A stretch of 64,000 bases of DNA, taken from assembly GCA_024223715.1 (NCBI GenBank), contig JAAEOA010000293.1, positions 1-64,000 of the forward strand. The letters run 5' to 3'. Under the pieces are notes generated by a model. That model was given only the letters and a program-made list of their open reading frames with translations. It had not been told where the DNA came from and ran no database searches. This document shows positions 8,562-17,511 of this stretch, piece after piece. The first letter of the stretch is position 1; every line of letters starts with the position of its first letter. The stretch is from a bacterium. Lineage in GTDB: Bacteria > Krumholzibacteriota > Krumholzibacteriia > LZORAL124-64-63. The translations under genes and the position numbers were made by a program.

Positions 8562-11500
8562 GTGAAGAAGTTTGCTCTGGTGGCGTGTCTCCTTTTTTCG
8601 GGGCTGGCTCTTGCTGAAGAACCGGTAAAGGATGAAGGAATTCCCATTGGCACTTACGCGTTTGGTGACATGCGCGCTCGTGCTGTGGGACCAGCGGTCA
8701 TGAGTGGTCGCATCAGTTCTCTCGATGTTTTGGACGACGACCCGCGCCTGATGTACATCGGCACCAGTGGTGGTGGCGTCTGGCGAAGTCGTAATGGCGG
8801 CATCAATTTTGAACCGGTTTTTGACGATCACTGCCAGAGCATTGGGTCGGTGGCCATTGACCAGGCCCGACCCGATACTGTTTGGGTTGGTACGGGTGAA
8901 AGCTGGGTTCGCAACAGCGTTTCAGTGGGCGATGGTATTTACCAGACTACTGATGGCGGCAAGACCTGGAAAAATCGGGGACTGAATGACAGTGAGCACA
9001 TTGCAGAAGTCATTTTGCACCCCACGGATCCCAAAATTATTTACGTGGCCGCTTTGGGTCATTTATGGGACAGCAACGAAGAGCGTGGTGTCTTCAAAAG
9101 CAGCGACGGTGGCGAAACCTGGCAGAAAATTCTTTATGTGGATCAGGACACCGGCTGTACTGACATTGCCATGGATCCGCAGGAGCCGGATATTTTGTAC
9201 GCAGCCATGTGGCAATTCCGTCGTTCTCCTGACTTTTTCCAAAGCGGAGGCCCCGGCAGTGGAATCCACAAAAGCAGTGATGGTGGCAAAACCTGGAAGA
9301 AGCTGGAAAAGGGCTTGCCTGAGGGCGAACTCGGACGCATTGCCCTGGCGGTAATGCCTTCCAGAACCAGTGTTCTTTATGCCTCCATTGAAAGCAAAGA
9401 CTCGGCCTTTTATCGGTCCGATGATTTGGGCGAAAGCTGGTATCAGACCACCGATGAAAAACCCATCAAAGGGCGTCCCTTTTATTTCAGCCATTTAGTA
9501 CCCGACCCCCAGGATCACGACCGAATTTATAAAATGAATACTTTCGTTCTGGTCAGTAGCAACGGAGGTCAGCGCTTTCAGGGGCTGGGCGGCTGGGTGC
9601 ATGCCGATGGGCACGCGTTGTGGGTTAATCCCAATAATCCGCGTCATTTAGTTCTGGGAACCGATGGCGGTGTTTATATAAGCTATGCCCGGGGCGATGG
9701 GTTTCGGCATGTCAGTAATTTACCTGTCAGTCAGTTTTACAGGGTGAGTGTTGATGACCGCGAACCCTATCGGGTTTATGGTGGCTTGCAGGACAATGGC
9801 AGCTGGTTTGCTCCTTCTCGTTCCTCTTCGGGTATTGAAAATTCCGATTGGGAAAACCTGGGCGGTGGCGACGGCTTCTGTGTTCAGGTTGACCGTCAGG
9901 ATCCGGAAATTGTTTATTGGGAATGGCAGGGTGGAAACATCAACCGCAAAGATTTGCGGACCGGAGAAAGCAAAGATATCAAACCTTTGCCCTGGACCGA
10001 TGGACCGGACCTGAGGTTCCACTGGAACACACCTATTGCCTTAAGCCCAACCGATGAAACCCGTCTTTATGTTGGGTCGCAGTTTTTGCACCGCAGTACC
10101 GATAAAGGCGATACATGGGAAACCCTGTCCCCGGATTTGACCACAGACAATAAAGATCTTCAGCGTCAGAAACAATCCGGTGGCCTTACTGTGGACAATA
10201 CAGCTGCAGAAAATCATTGCACCATTTTCAGCATCTGTGAGTCACCGCTGAACCGAAATACAATTTGGGTGGGAACCGACGACGGCAATCTTCAGGTTAC
10301 TGCAAATGATGGAAAAAAGTGGCGTCGGGTGAATGAAAATATAAAGAGCCTGCCCGAAGGGACCTGGGTCAGCTGCGTGGAGGCCTCACATCACAACCCC
10401 AATGAGGCGTTTGCTACTTTTGATGGTCACCGAACAGGTGATATGGCCAGCCATGTGTACCATACAAAAGACATGGGTCGCACCTGGCAAAGTATTTCCA
10501 CCGATGAAATCACAGGTTACGCTCATGTTATTCGTCAGGATCCGGTCAATGAGGATCTGCTGTTTCTGGGCACCGAAGAAGGCCTTTTCATTACCCTGGA
10601 CAAAGGCTTGCACTGGGCTCGCTTTGAAGAGAGTTTTCCGCAAGCCAGTGTTCGGGATATGGTTATTCAACAACGTGAAAACTCTTTGGTTACAGCAACC
10701 CATGGCCGGGGCATTCGCATTATCGACGATATAACACCCTTGCGACAACTGACTCGAGCGACAATGGATGCTGATTTCACGGTTCTGGAGGCAAAATCGG
10801 CCGTGCTTCGCATTTTCGACGGTAAGTCACAATCGCCGGGAAATACTCACTTCGCGTCCGGCAATGCAACATCTTCTGCAGTACTGACCTACTACATGAA
10901 AAAACGCCACATGTTCGGGTCCATGAAAATTGAGATTTTTTCACCCGAGGGGGAGTTATTAAAAACTTTACCTGGCAGTAAGCGCAAAGGGTTGAATTTT
11001 GTAACCTGGTCACCGCGTTTGAAGCCTCCCCAGGTTGCACCATCGCCAACTCTTGATCCAAGAACTTCATATGCCGGAGCCATGGGCCCAGCCGCACCCG
11101 AAGGCAAATACACCTTTGTTATTACAAAAGGGAAAAAAACCTACGAGGGCTTTTTTAATGTGGGTTATGATGCTTCATATCCTCATGATAAAGAAGTTCG
11201 AGCCGTGCAACAGCAAACAGTCAGCGAGCTGTATGAAATGTTGTCGCGAATGGCGTATGTGTCGGAGGCGGCGTCTGAGTTGCGCGAGATGGCCGAGGAA
11301 CGGGCCGAGACGTTGGGTGAAAAAGACAAGCTTTCCAAAAAGCTACGCCAGTTTGCCGAGGAAGTTAATGAATTTTACGGCACGTTGATGGTGACCGATG
11401 AGGTTCAGGGAATAAGTGGAGATAAAAAACTTCGGGAAAAAGTGGTGGGTCTGTATGCGGCCATCAGTGGTTTCGGAGGGTTGCCCACGGAAACCCAACT

Positions 11501-11663
11501 CTCTCGTCTGGAAGATTTCCGGAGTGAAATTCAAAAGGCGAATGAAGACTTTGTAGAGCTTACGGCACAGAAATTGGAAAAACTGAATAAGAAGTTAGTG
11601 AAGAAGGAACAAAAACCCATTGTATTGCTTACTTTGGAAGAATTTAAAAAACGGGATAATTAG
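8562..11663 (+). CDS. VPS10/sortilin-type BNR-repeat secreted protein
   Basis: 1033 residues. A GTG start at 8562 follows AAGGGGA. Residues 1-18 are a signal peptide. The body is a beta-propeller with many Asp-box/BNR repeats (TDGGKTW, SDGGETW, SDGGKTW, DLGESW, DKGDTW, DMGRTW), ending near residue 720. It is followed by a region of short beta-strands and a helical, charged C-terminus (~residues 870-1030) that may form a coiled coil. Such proteins are common in Bacteroidota, Gemmatimonadota and relatives and are often labelled glycosyl hydrolase or sortilin. I see no catalytic site that justifies a hydrolase name. Confidence 0.85.
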   Translation: MKKFALVACLLFSGLALAEEPVKDEGIPIGTYAFGDMRARAVGPAVMSGRISSLDVLDDDPRLMYIGTSGGGVWRSRNGGINFEPVFDDHCQSIGSVAIDQARPDTVWVGTGESWVRNSVSVGDGIYQTTDGGKTWKNRGLNDSEHIAEVILHPTDPKIIYVAALGHLWDSNEERGVFKSSDGGETWQKILYVDQDTGCTDIAMDPQEPDILYAAMWQFRRSPDFFQSGGPGSGIHKSSDGGKTWKKLEKGLPEGELGRIALAVMPSRTSVLYASIESKDSAFYRSDDLGESWYQTTDEKPIKGRPFYFSHLVPDPQDHDRIYKMNTFVLVSSNGGQRFQGLGGWVHADGHALWVNPNNPRHLVLGTDGGVYISYARGDGFRHVSNLPVSQFYRVSVDDREPYRVYGGLQDNGSWFAPSRSSSGIENSDWENLGGGDGFCVQVDRQDPEIVYWEWQGGNINRKDLRTGESKDIKPLPWTDGPDLRFHWNTPIALSPTDETRLYVGSQFLHRSTDKGDTWETLSPDLTTDNKDLQRQKQSGGLTVDNTAAENHCTIFSICESPLNRNTIWVGTDDGNLQVTANDGKKWRRVNENIKSLPEGTWVSCVEASHHNPNEAFATFDGHRTGDMASHVYHTKDMGRTWQSISTDEITGYAHVIRQDPVNEDLLFLGTEEGLFITLDKGLHWARFEESFPQASVRDMVIQQRENSLVTATHGRGIRIIDDITPLRQLTRATMDADFTVLEAKSAVLRIFDGKSQSPGNTHFASGNATSSAVLTYYMKKRHMFGSMKIEIFSPEGELLKTLPGSKRKGLNFVTWSPRLKPPQVAPSPTLDPRTSYAGAMGPAAPEGKYTFVITKGKKTYEGFFNVGYDASYPHDKEVRAVQQQTVSELYEMLSRMAYVSEAASELREMAEERAETLGEKDKLSKKLRQFAEEVNEFYGTLMVTDEVQGISGDKKLREKVVGLYAAISGFGGLPTETQLSRLEDFRSEIQKANEDFVELTAQKLEKLNKKLVKKEQKPIVLLTLEEFKKRDN

Positions 11664-11664
11664 T

Positions 11665-12723
11665 TTGAGACGCAGGAATACCAGGATTTTTCTTTTGTTG
11701 TTGCTGGTGTTTTCTGCTTGCAGTCAAGAGCCCATGGTTTCGGATTTTTCATTTGAAACCATGGGCACCGTTAGTTCTTGTTCCCTGGTTCTTCCTGCCA
11801 AATTGCCGGCAACCGAGGCCAGGCTGGTGGTGCAAAATTCTTTTGAAGAAGTGAACAAAACTCTCAGCACATGGCTCCCCGACTCAGAAATTAGCCGCCT
11901 CAATAGAGCTCCTGCCGATTCTGTATTTCATATTTCCAATTCAATGCGGGCCTGCCTGGAAGCATCATACGAATTGAATCAAAAAAGTGAAGGTGCTTTC
12001 GACCCAACCGCGGAAAGCCTAATGCGCTTATGGGGGTTTTATCGAAGAGAAGGCCGTTTGCCCTCCGCTGCTGCCATTGATTCTGCTCTGGCGGATTTGG
12101 GACAGTGGGAGTTCGACTCTCATAGTCAGGGAATCAGGAAAACCAAGCCTGAAACCCGATTTGACCTGGGTGGAATTGCCAAAGGTTTGGCCGTTGACCA
12201 GGCTGTGGAAAAACTACAAGCCGCGGGAATTAATAACGGATTGATCGATTTGGGCGGAAATTTATTTTGCATGGGTGGCGCCCCTGACCGGAGTAACTGG
12301 CGAGTGGGAATTCGCGATCCAAAAAACAGAGATGAACTGTTTGCCACACTGCAGGTCAGCGACAAGGCGGTGGCCACAAGTGGATCTTATGAACGGTTTG
12401 TGGAAATTGATGGACGCCGGCTCGGGCACATTATGAATCCGGCAACCGGGCGTCCGGCCGAAGGCTTGCTCAGTGTCACCATTGTGGCCGATAGCGCCAT
12501 TTTGGCCGATGGGCTTTCGACCACTCTTTTTGTATTAGGTCCGGAAAAAGCACTGCCATTTTTGAAGGCTCATTATCCCACCGTTGAGGCAGTTTTGGTG
12601 GTTCCGGGTCAGAATGGACACCGGGCAAAGGTAATTGGGACTCATGGTCTTCAGGGTAGTCTTGGCCTAATGTCTGGTTTTGAGGCTGAATACAAGCTTG
12701 AATTTGCAAAACAGAAATATTAA
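11665..12723 (+). CDS. apbE: FAD:protein FMN transferase (ApbE), lipoprotein
   Basis: 352 residues from a TTG at 11665, two bases past the previous stop. This start gives a lipoprotein signal (LLLLLVFSAC). Family motifs are clear: DPTAESLMRLWGF, DLGGIAKGLAVDQA, GGNLFCMGG, ATSGSYERF and HIMNPATGRP. ApbE attaches FMN through a phosphodiester bond to threonine in S/TGAT motifs of exported or membrane proteins. The natural targets, RnfG (Thr161) and RnfD (Thr165), are encoded convergently about 3-5 kb away, so it probably matures the Rnf complex in the periplasm. Confidence 0.93.
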   Translation: MRRRNTRIFLLLLLVFSACSQEPMVSDFSFETMGTVSSCSLVLPAKLPATEARLVVQNSFEEVNKTLSTWLPDSEISRLNRAPADSVFHISNSMRACLEASYELNQKSEGAFDPTAESLMRLWGFYRREGRLPSAAAIDSALADLGQWEFDSHSQGIRKTKPETRFDLGGIAKGLAVDQAVEKLQAAGINNGLIDLGGNLFCMGGAPDRSNWRVGIRDPKNRDELFATLQVSDKAVATSGSYERFVEIDGRRLGHIMNPATGRPAEGLLSVTIVADSAILADGLSTTLFVLGPEKALPFLKAHYPTVEAVLVVPGQNGHRAKVIGTHGLQGSLGLMSGFEAEYKLEFAKQKY

Positions 12724-12801
12724 TCAAAAAAAATCTTAAAGGAAAACCGGATGGGTCCGATATAGACGGGAGCTATTGGAATAATGAAGAATTCCTGTAA
12801 T

Positions 12802-12820
12802 TCCCGGCATGATGCCGGGA
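12802..12820. repeat. Perfect GC-rich palindrome
   Basis: TCCCGGCATGATGCCGGGA is a 9-bp perfect stem around one base, lying between apbE and the binding-protein gene. No T-run follows on either strand, so it is not a classical terminator. It resembles the dispersed CCCGGCAT palindromes seen in many bacterial genomes. Confidence 0.6.
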
Positions 12821-12848
12821 TCGAAAAACTGTCGAAAGGGCCGAAATA

Positions 12849-13658
12849 ATGAATAAGAAACTAATAACTTTGCTGATGGCTGGAATGGTGTTGATCGCTT
12901 GGGCTGGTCTGGCTACGGCTGATACAATTACTTACGTAGGGTCTTCAACAGTCGGAAAATTTATTCAGGATGCGGAAAAAGTTTATACTGCCGCCGATTT
13001 TAAAATCAATACCAAGCCGGAAAGCGGAGGCGGAGAGAACGCTACAGTTGCCGGTCATGCTGACATTGGTGGAGTGGCTCGGGAAGTCAAACCTCAAATA
13101 ATGGCTAAAGGAATTGTAAAAACTCTCATTGGCAAAGATGCTATTGGGGCCTGGGTGCATCAGGATAATCCAGTTCAGGATTTAAGCACGACCCAGCTGG
13201 CTGGAATTTTTTCCGGCACAATCACCAATTGGAATGAAGTGGGCGGCACCGATGCTCCCATTGCTGTTTACGTAGTGAATCCTCAATCGGCCACCCGTAA
13301 AGTATTTGGTAAGGTCATTTTGAACGGTTCGGAATACGGCGGAAACTTACAGACTGTACGCCCGGATCCAAACATTGTAGATAAGGTTGCGGCCGATCCG
13401 AACGGCATCGGCCAGTTGAGCTTTGCCCTGGGGGCCAATCATCCTCAGGCGTCAACTGTGCGCAAAGTTTCGGTCGATGGCCAAGCTCCTGACGTGACCA
13501 ATCCTGATTATCCTATTACCCGTCCCTTGTACTTAATTACCAAAGGTGCACCTGCAGGGGCTGCCAGGGATTTTATTGCCTGGTCTCTGTCGGCTGAAGG
13601 TCAAGCCGTGGTTATGCAAAATTTTGTAGGTGCGGGAACTGCCGCTCCAACGCCCTAA
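12849..13658 (+). CDS. Phosphate-type (PstS-like) periplasmic substrate-binding protein
   Basis: 269 residues with a signal peptide (residues 1-24, ending LATA). The mature start TITYVGSSTVGKF and the SGGGENATVAGHADIGGVAREV segment match the PstS/PBP_like_2 oxyanion-binding fold. It is the size of the short form. No pstCAB permease genes are adjacent. The next gene, 25 bases away, is a methyl-accepting chemoreceptor, which suggests the binding protein may present its ligand to that receptor instead of feeding a transporter. Ligand identity (phosphate or another oxyanion) is not determined. Confidence 0.8.
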   Translation: MNKKLITLLMAGMVLIAWAGLATADTITYVGSSTVGKFIQDAEKVYTAADFKINTKPESGGGENATVAGHADIGGVAREVKPQIMAKGIVKTLIGKDAIGAWVHQDNPVQDLSTTQLAGIFSGTITNWNEVGGTDAPIAVYVVNPQSATRKVFGKVILNGSEYGGNLQTVRPDPNIVDKVAADPNGIGQLSFALGANHPQASTVRKVSVDGQAPDVTNPDYPITRPLYLITKGAPAGAARDFIAWSLSAEGQAVVMQNFVGAGTAAPTP

Positions 13659-13683
13659 TCTGAATTTGTGAAGGGAATAAGTT

Positions 13684-15102
13684 GTGATAAATAAACTGGG
13701 AATCCGGGAAAAATACCTTTTGGTGGCTTCTCTTGCAGTTGTAATAATGATGGCGGTTTTGTCTGGCATTATTTTCAAACAAGTGCAGGGAATGCAAGCC
13801 AATCAGGAAGCTGCTGCTTTGCACATGATGCAAAATGAAGGCCAGCAGGAAGCAGATATGCTTAGTCGGGCCTTGCTTCGAAAAGCAGAAACTCTTGGGG
13901 CCACAATGGCCATTAATGCGGTGTCGTTTATTCAGAATTTCGATTACCAAATGCTGGAAGTTCTGGCTCAGGGCGCCATTGTGGACAAGGATTTTATTTC
14001 CATTGTTTTCTACGACGAAAGCGGTGGACCGTTGACCACAGAGGCGGAAATAGTTGAAGGCGCCCAGGTCATAAGTCTTGATATTCTCAGTGATGACAAA
14101 GACAAGCTTGGCAAGGTTGAGTTGCAAGTGGGTTTCCAGAGTGTGAAAGCAGCGGAAGCCGGCGTGGAAGAACGCATCAACACCGAGATTCTGAAAATGC
14201 GTAATGAAGGAAAAGAATCTCTGAGCACGATTACCTGGATCATTGTCGGGACATCTTTGGTGGGCGTTCTTTTGCTTTGTCTGACTTTGTTGGTATTGAC
14301 CAACAAGGTTATCATTTATCCCCTCGGGTCAATCATTAACTCTCTTTCTGAAAGTTCAACAACTTCAAGTACAGGGGCCCAGCAAATTGCTGACTCCAGC
14401 CAGGGATTGGCTAACAGTGCAACAAGTTTGGCTTCCGGTGTTGAAGAATCATCGGCAACGCTGCAGGAGTTGCTGAGGCAAAGCAGAGAAAATGTGGAAC
14501 TGGTGAATGGAGCGGACAATCAGATGGCTGTCACTCTGCAGGCCATTACCGAAGCTGAAAAAGCCATGTCTGAAGTTGATGAATCCATGATCGGAATCCA
14601 GGAATCTTCCGTGGAAACATCGGGTATTATAAAGACAATTGAAGAGATTGCCTTTCAGACCAATTTGCTGGCTCTGAATGCCGCCGTTGAAGCAGCTCGG
14701 GCCGGGGAACAGGGCAAGGGTTTTGCTGTAGTGGCTGAAGAAGTTCGCAACTTGGCCATGAGATCGGCCGAAGCGGCTCAAAGCACTTCCGTTCTAATTA
14801 CCAAGAATTCAGACTTGGCTAACAGTGGAATGGTTGTGGTGAACAAAGCTGTTGAGGGCATCACCAAGGCGGGCTCTCAGAGTCGGGAAATTTCCACAAG
14901 TTTGCAGTCTATTTCCAGCTCGTCAGCTCAGTCGGCAGACCGGGTTCAGGCCGTAGCCGGAATGATTGCCAACATGGACAACGAATCTCAGGGCATTGCT
15001 TCCAGCAGTGAAGAATCTGCCGCAACCAGTATGGATATTCAATCGCAGGTGTGTCAGATTGAAGAGATTGTTGTTTCTCTCAGCGAGATGGTTGGCACCT
15101 GA
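13684..15102 (+). CDS. Methyl-accepting chemotaxis protein
   Basis: 472 residues, with a GTG start behind AAGGGAA. A first transmembrane helix spans residues ~9-31. A ~145-residue periplasmic sensor follows, then a second helix around 181-205 and a cytoplasmic coiled coil. The conserved signalling hairpin tip ([20 protein letters not shown]...[13 protein letters not shown]) lies around residues 317-362. No clear HAMP domain separates the second helix from the coiled coil, and no che genes are in the window. It is probably cotranscribed with the upstream oxyanion-binding protein. The stop is followed by a strong bidirectional terminator. Confidence 0.92.
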   Translation: MINKLGIREKYLLVASLAVVIMMAVLSGIIFKQVQGMQANQEAAALHMMQNEGQQEADMLSRALLRKAETLGATMAINAVSFIQNFDYQMLEVLAQGAIVDKDFISIVFYDESGGPLTTEAEIVEGAQVISLDILSDDKDKLGKVELQVGFQSVKAAEAGVEERINTEILKMRNEGKESLSTITWIIVGTSLVGVLLLCLTLLVLTNKVIIYPLGSIINSLSESSTTSSTGAQQIADSSQGLANSATSLASGVEESSATLQELLRQSRENVELVNGADNQMAVTLQAITEAEKAMSEVDESMIGIQESSVETSGIIKTIEEIAFQTNLLALNAAVEAARAGEQGKGFAVVAEEVRNLAMRSAEAAQSTSVLITKNSDLANSGMVVVNKAVEGITKAGSQSREISTSLQSISSSSAQSADRVQAVAGMIANMDNESQGIASSSEESAATSMDIQSQVCQIEEIVVSLSEMVGT

Positions 15103-15121
15103 TAAATACTTGAAAAAAAGT

Positions 15122-15162
15122 AGACCCCGAAATCAGATCAGTCTGATTCGGGGTCTTTTTTT
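15122..15162. terminator. Bidirectional terminator between chemoreceptor and rnf operon
   Basis: AGACCCCGAA-ATCAGA ... TCTGAT-TCGGGGTCT forms a long stem followed by seven T on the plus strand. The minus strand also has a T-run beyond the stem. The last codons and stop of rnfE (KKDPESD) are encoded within the right arm, so the operon's final codons double as terminator. Confidence 0.92.
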
Positions 15163-15860
15163 GCAGATTCATTCTCGTCAGGTTCAGTAATATTTTCATC
15201 AAGTTTGCAGAGTACACAACTGCCGCAATCCATTTCTTTTGGGGGGCTGTAGGCTTCTCCGGCGCGAATAGCTCTTTTTTCTTCAAGTCTATTCATGCCT
15301 GCCAGCAGAAACCCCAAAGACAGGAAAGCTCCCGGGGGCAAAATCATGACCAGAGCCGGAGGGTAACCGGGTCCAAAAACAGGAAGTCCCAGCAAGCTGC
15401 CCGATCCAAAAATTTCCCGCACGCCCCCAAGTACGGCCAGACCCAAAGTAAACCCCAAACCCATTCCTATACCGTCGACCAACGCAAGGGGCAAAGGATT
15501 ACGGCTGGCAAAAGCTTCAGCCCGACCCAGAATAATGCAGTTAACCACGATGAGCGGAATGAACAGCCCAAGGCTTTTGTGTAATTCAAAAAACCAGGCA
15601 TGCATGGCCAGATCGACAATGGTCACAAAGGAAGCGATGATGACAATGTAGGCAGGTATGCGCACTTTTTTGGGAATAAAATCCCTGAGCAGAGAAACAA
15701 GAACATTGCTGCAAATAAGAACAAAAGTGGAAGCCAGACCCATGCCTATTCCATTTTCCACACTGGTGGTAACAGCCAGGGTGGGACACAGCCCCAGCAA
15801 CAAACGGAAGATGGGATTTTCTTTCCAGAAGCCCCGCGTAAAGGTTTGGGCATAACTCAT
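15138..15860 (-). CDS. rnfE: Rnf electron transport complex subunit RnfE
   Basis: 240 residues with about six transmembrane helices. The family signature is present (NPIFRLLLGLCPTLAVTTSVENGIGMGL, then the RAEAFASRNP region). It is an integral membrane subunit of the Rnf ferredoxin:NAD+ oxidoreductase/ion pump, which cradles a membrane 2Fe-2S or iron centre with RnfA. The start overlaps rnfG by four bases. The last ~35 residues form a hydrophilic tail with a CGSCVLC motif, which is not part of the usual RnfE core and could bind metal. It is the terminal gene of the operon. Confidence 0.93.
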   Translation of the reverse strand: MSYAQTFTRGFWKENPIFRLLLGLCPTLAVTTSVENGIGMGLASTFVLICSNVLVSLLRDFIPKKVRIPAYIVIIASFVTIVDLAMHAWFFELHKSLGLFIPLIVVNCIILGRAEAFASRNPLPLALVDGIGMGLGFTLGLAVLGGVREIFGSGSLLGLPVFGPGYPPALVMILPPGAFLSLGFLLAGMNRLEEKRAIRAGEAYSPPKEMDCGSCVLCKLDENITEPDENESAKKDPESD

Positions 15861-16486
15861 GGGGTTTGTCCTTTTTTAGTGGCGGGGGCAATGGTTTTGG
15901 AAGTATCAGCAACTGAAGAAACCTCGGCCTTGATGTCATCTTTATGGCCCAGATATTGATCTACACCCAATTCGATAGCATCGGCAATGGCTCGGCCGGT
16001 AACCGTGGCTCCGGTCACTGCATCGACCTGACCGCCATCTTTGCTAAGTTTCCAGTTGTCATTCATTCCACGCCCTGTGTAAAACTTATTCAGCAGTTCC
16101 GGGTCTGCGTAGTTGGCTCCCAGGCCGGGGGTTTCCGCATGACGCAGAATCCTTACGCCGCTAATTATCCCGGCGTTGTCAATTCCCATCATGATTTCAA
16201 TTTCACCCGAATAACCCAACCCACTGACTGAAGTGAAAGCGGTGCCACTGGCCGTTCCGTCCTGAATGCCGGTAAAGTAAAAAGTTGGAAGTTTCTGCTC
16301 GGTTGTCAGAGTATCGATTGCCAATTGGGCAAAGGCTGGCAGGACGGCTTCCACAGCTTCACGTTGAGCCTTGGCTTCGGATGCAGCAATGGGAGCCCGG
16401 GTGACTTCTGCCACATTAGCCAGGGCCAGGGCAGCAAGAGCACAAATCAGAGACAAGCGAAGGGCCATGTTCAATGTTGATTTCAT
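15857..16486 (-). CDS. rnfG: Rnf complex flavoprotein subunit RnfG
   Basis: 209 residues. One N-terminal membrane anchor spans residues ~8-25. The FMN-binding domain ends with DAVTGATVTG, in which Thr161 of TGAT is the expected site of covalent FMN attachment by ApbE. HAETPGLGANY is another family signature. It sits on the outer face of the membrane and relays electrons within Rnf. Start and stop overlap rnfD and rnfE as ATGA, indicating coupled translation. The alanine-rich C-terminal tail is unremarkable. Confidence 0.95.
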   Translation of the reverse strand: MKSTLNMALRLSLICALAALALANVAEVTRAPIAASEAKAQREAVEAVLPAFAQLAIDTLTTEQKLPTFYFTGIQDGTASGTAFTSVSGLGYSGEIEIMMGIDNAGIISGVRILRHAETPGLGANYADPELLNKFYTGRGMNDNWKLSKDGGQVDAVTGATVTGRAIADAIELGVDQYLGHKDDIKAEVSSVADTSKTIAPATKKGQTP

Positions 16487-17511
16487 TTGCTGGCTCCCTC
16501 TTCATAAAGCTTGCGTTGCACCTGGCCAAAGACTTTGGGTTTGGTGTAGCGGTCAATGAGCGGAGTGATGGCGTTCATCAACAAAATGGCAAAGCTGACT
16601 CCTTCGGGATAACCACCCCAAAGTCGAATCACGCTGGTGAAAACGCCGCAGCCAATGCCAAAAATGAGCATGCCTTTGCGGGTCACCGGGCTGGTGACCA
16701 TGTCGGTGGCCATGAAGAAAGCGCCAATGATGAGTCCACCGGCCAGAACATGAACCAAAGGGCTGAGGTAGCGGTCCGGTTGAGCCAAATGGGCTACGCC
16801 GGTAATGACCACAACGGTGGCAATGAACCCAATGGGGATTTGCCAGCGGATGATTCCCCGGTACAAAAGGTAAGCTCCTCCCAGGAGCAGAGCCAGAGCG
16901 CTCACTTCACCAAAGCTGCCCCCCACATTTCCAACCAGAAGTTGCATATTTCCAGGAAGATCGACACTGCTTAAGGGTGTTCCCAGGCTTGCAGCTTCCT
17001 TGGCAGCACCCAGGGGTGTGGCGCCGGTAGCAGCATCAAAACCGGTGGTGGGTCCCTGGGGAACCACCCAGCGAGTCATTTGTACGGGGAAGGAAATCAG
17101 AAGAAATACCCGCGCCACAAGGGCTGGGTTGAAAGGGTTGTAGCCCAGTCCGCCGTAAATGGCTTTTCCCAGAATGATAGCCACGCCACTGCCGACAATA
17201 ACCAGCCACCAGGGGCTCGCCGAAGGGAGATTCATGGCCAGCAATATTCCCGTAAGGACAGCGCTCAAGTCGCGTATTGTGGATTTACGACCCAGAGCAA
17301 AATTCATGGCCATTTCAAAACCCATGCAGCCAAGAGTTGCCAGGGCGAGAACACGGAAGGCATCGAAACCAAAGTACCAGATGCCAACTAAAACAGCAGG
17401 CATCAGGGCTAAGATCACGTCACGCATTACGGTAGTGACATTAGTGCCGCTGTGGACGTGAGGTGAGGCGCTTATTATGAACTGGCGATCCTCGGGGGCA
17501 GAGGGAGTCAT
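16483..17511 (-). CDS. rnfD: Rnf complex membrane subunit RnfD
   Basis: 342 residues from ATG 17511, which overlaps the rnfC stop (ATGA). The longer open frame upstream lies inside rnfC and is discarded. About nine to ten transmembrane helices. The motif ATGATPLG places the FMN-carrying threonine at residue 165, matching NqrB/RnfD. It is part of the ion-translocating core. The N-terminal segment (SPHVHSG) is also typical. Confidence 0.95.
   Translation of the reverse strand: MTPSAPEDRQFIISASPHVHSGTNVTTVMRDVILALMPAVLVGIWYFGFDAFRVLALATLGCMGFEMAMNFALGRKSTIRDLSAVLTGILLAMNLPSASPWWLVIVGSGVAIILGKAIYGGLGYNPFNPALVARVFLLISFPVQMTRWVVPQGPTTGFDAATGATPLGAAKEAASLGTPLSSVDLPGNMQLLVGNVGGSFGEVSALALLLGGAYLLYRGIIRWQIPIGFIATVVVITGVAHLAQPDRYLSPLVHVLAGGLIIGAFFMATDMVTSPVTRKGMLIFGIGCGVFTSVIRLWGGYPEGVSFAILLMNAITPLIDRYTKPKVFGQVQRKLYEEGASK

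Noticed and set aside
8562-11663. Glycosyl hydrolase based on BNR repeats
   Set aside because: The repeats define a propeller, but no catalytic residues of sialidase or other hydrolases are evident.
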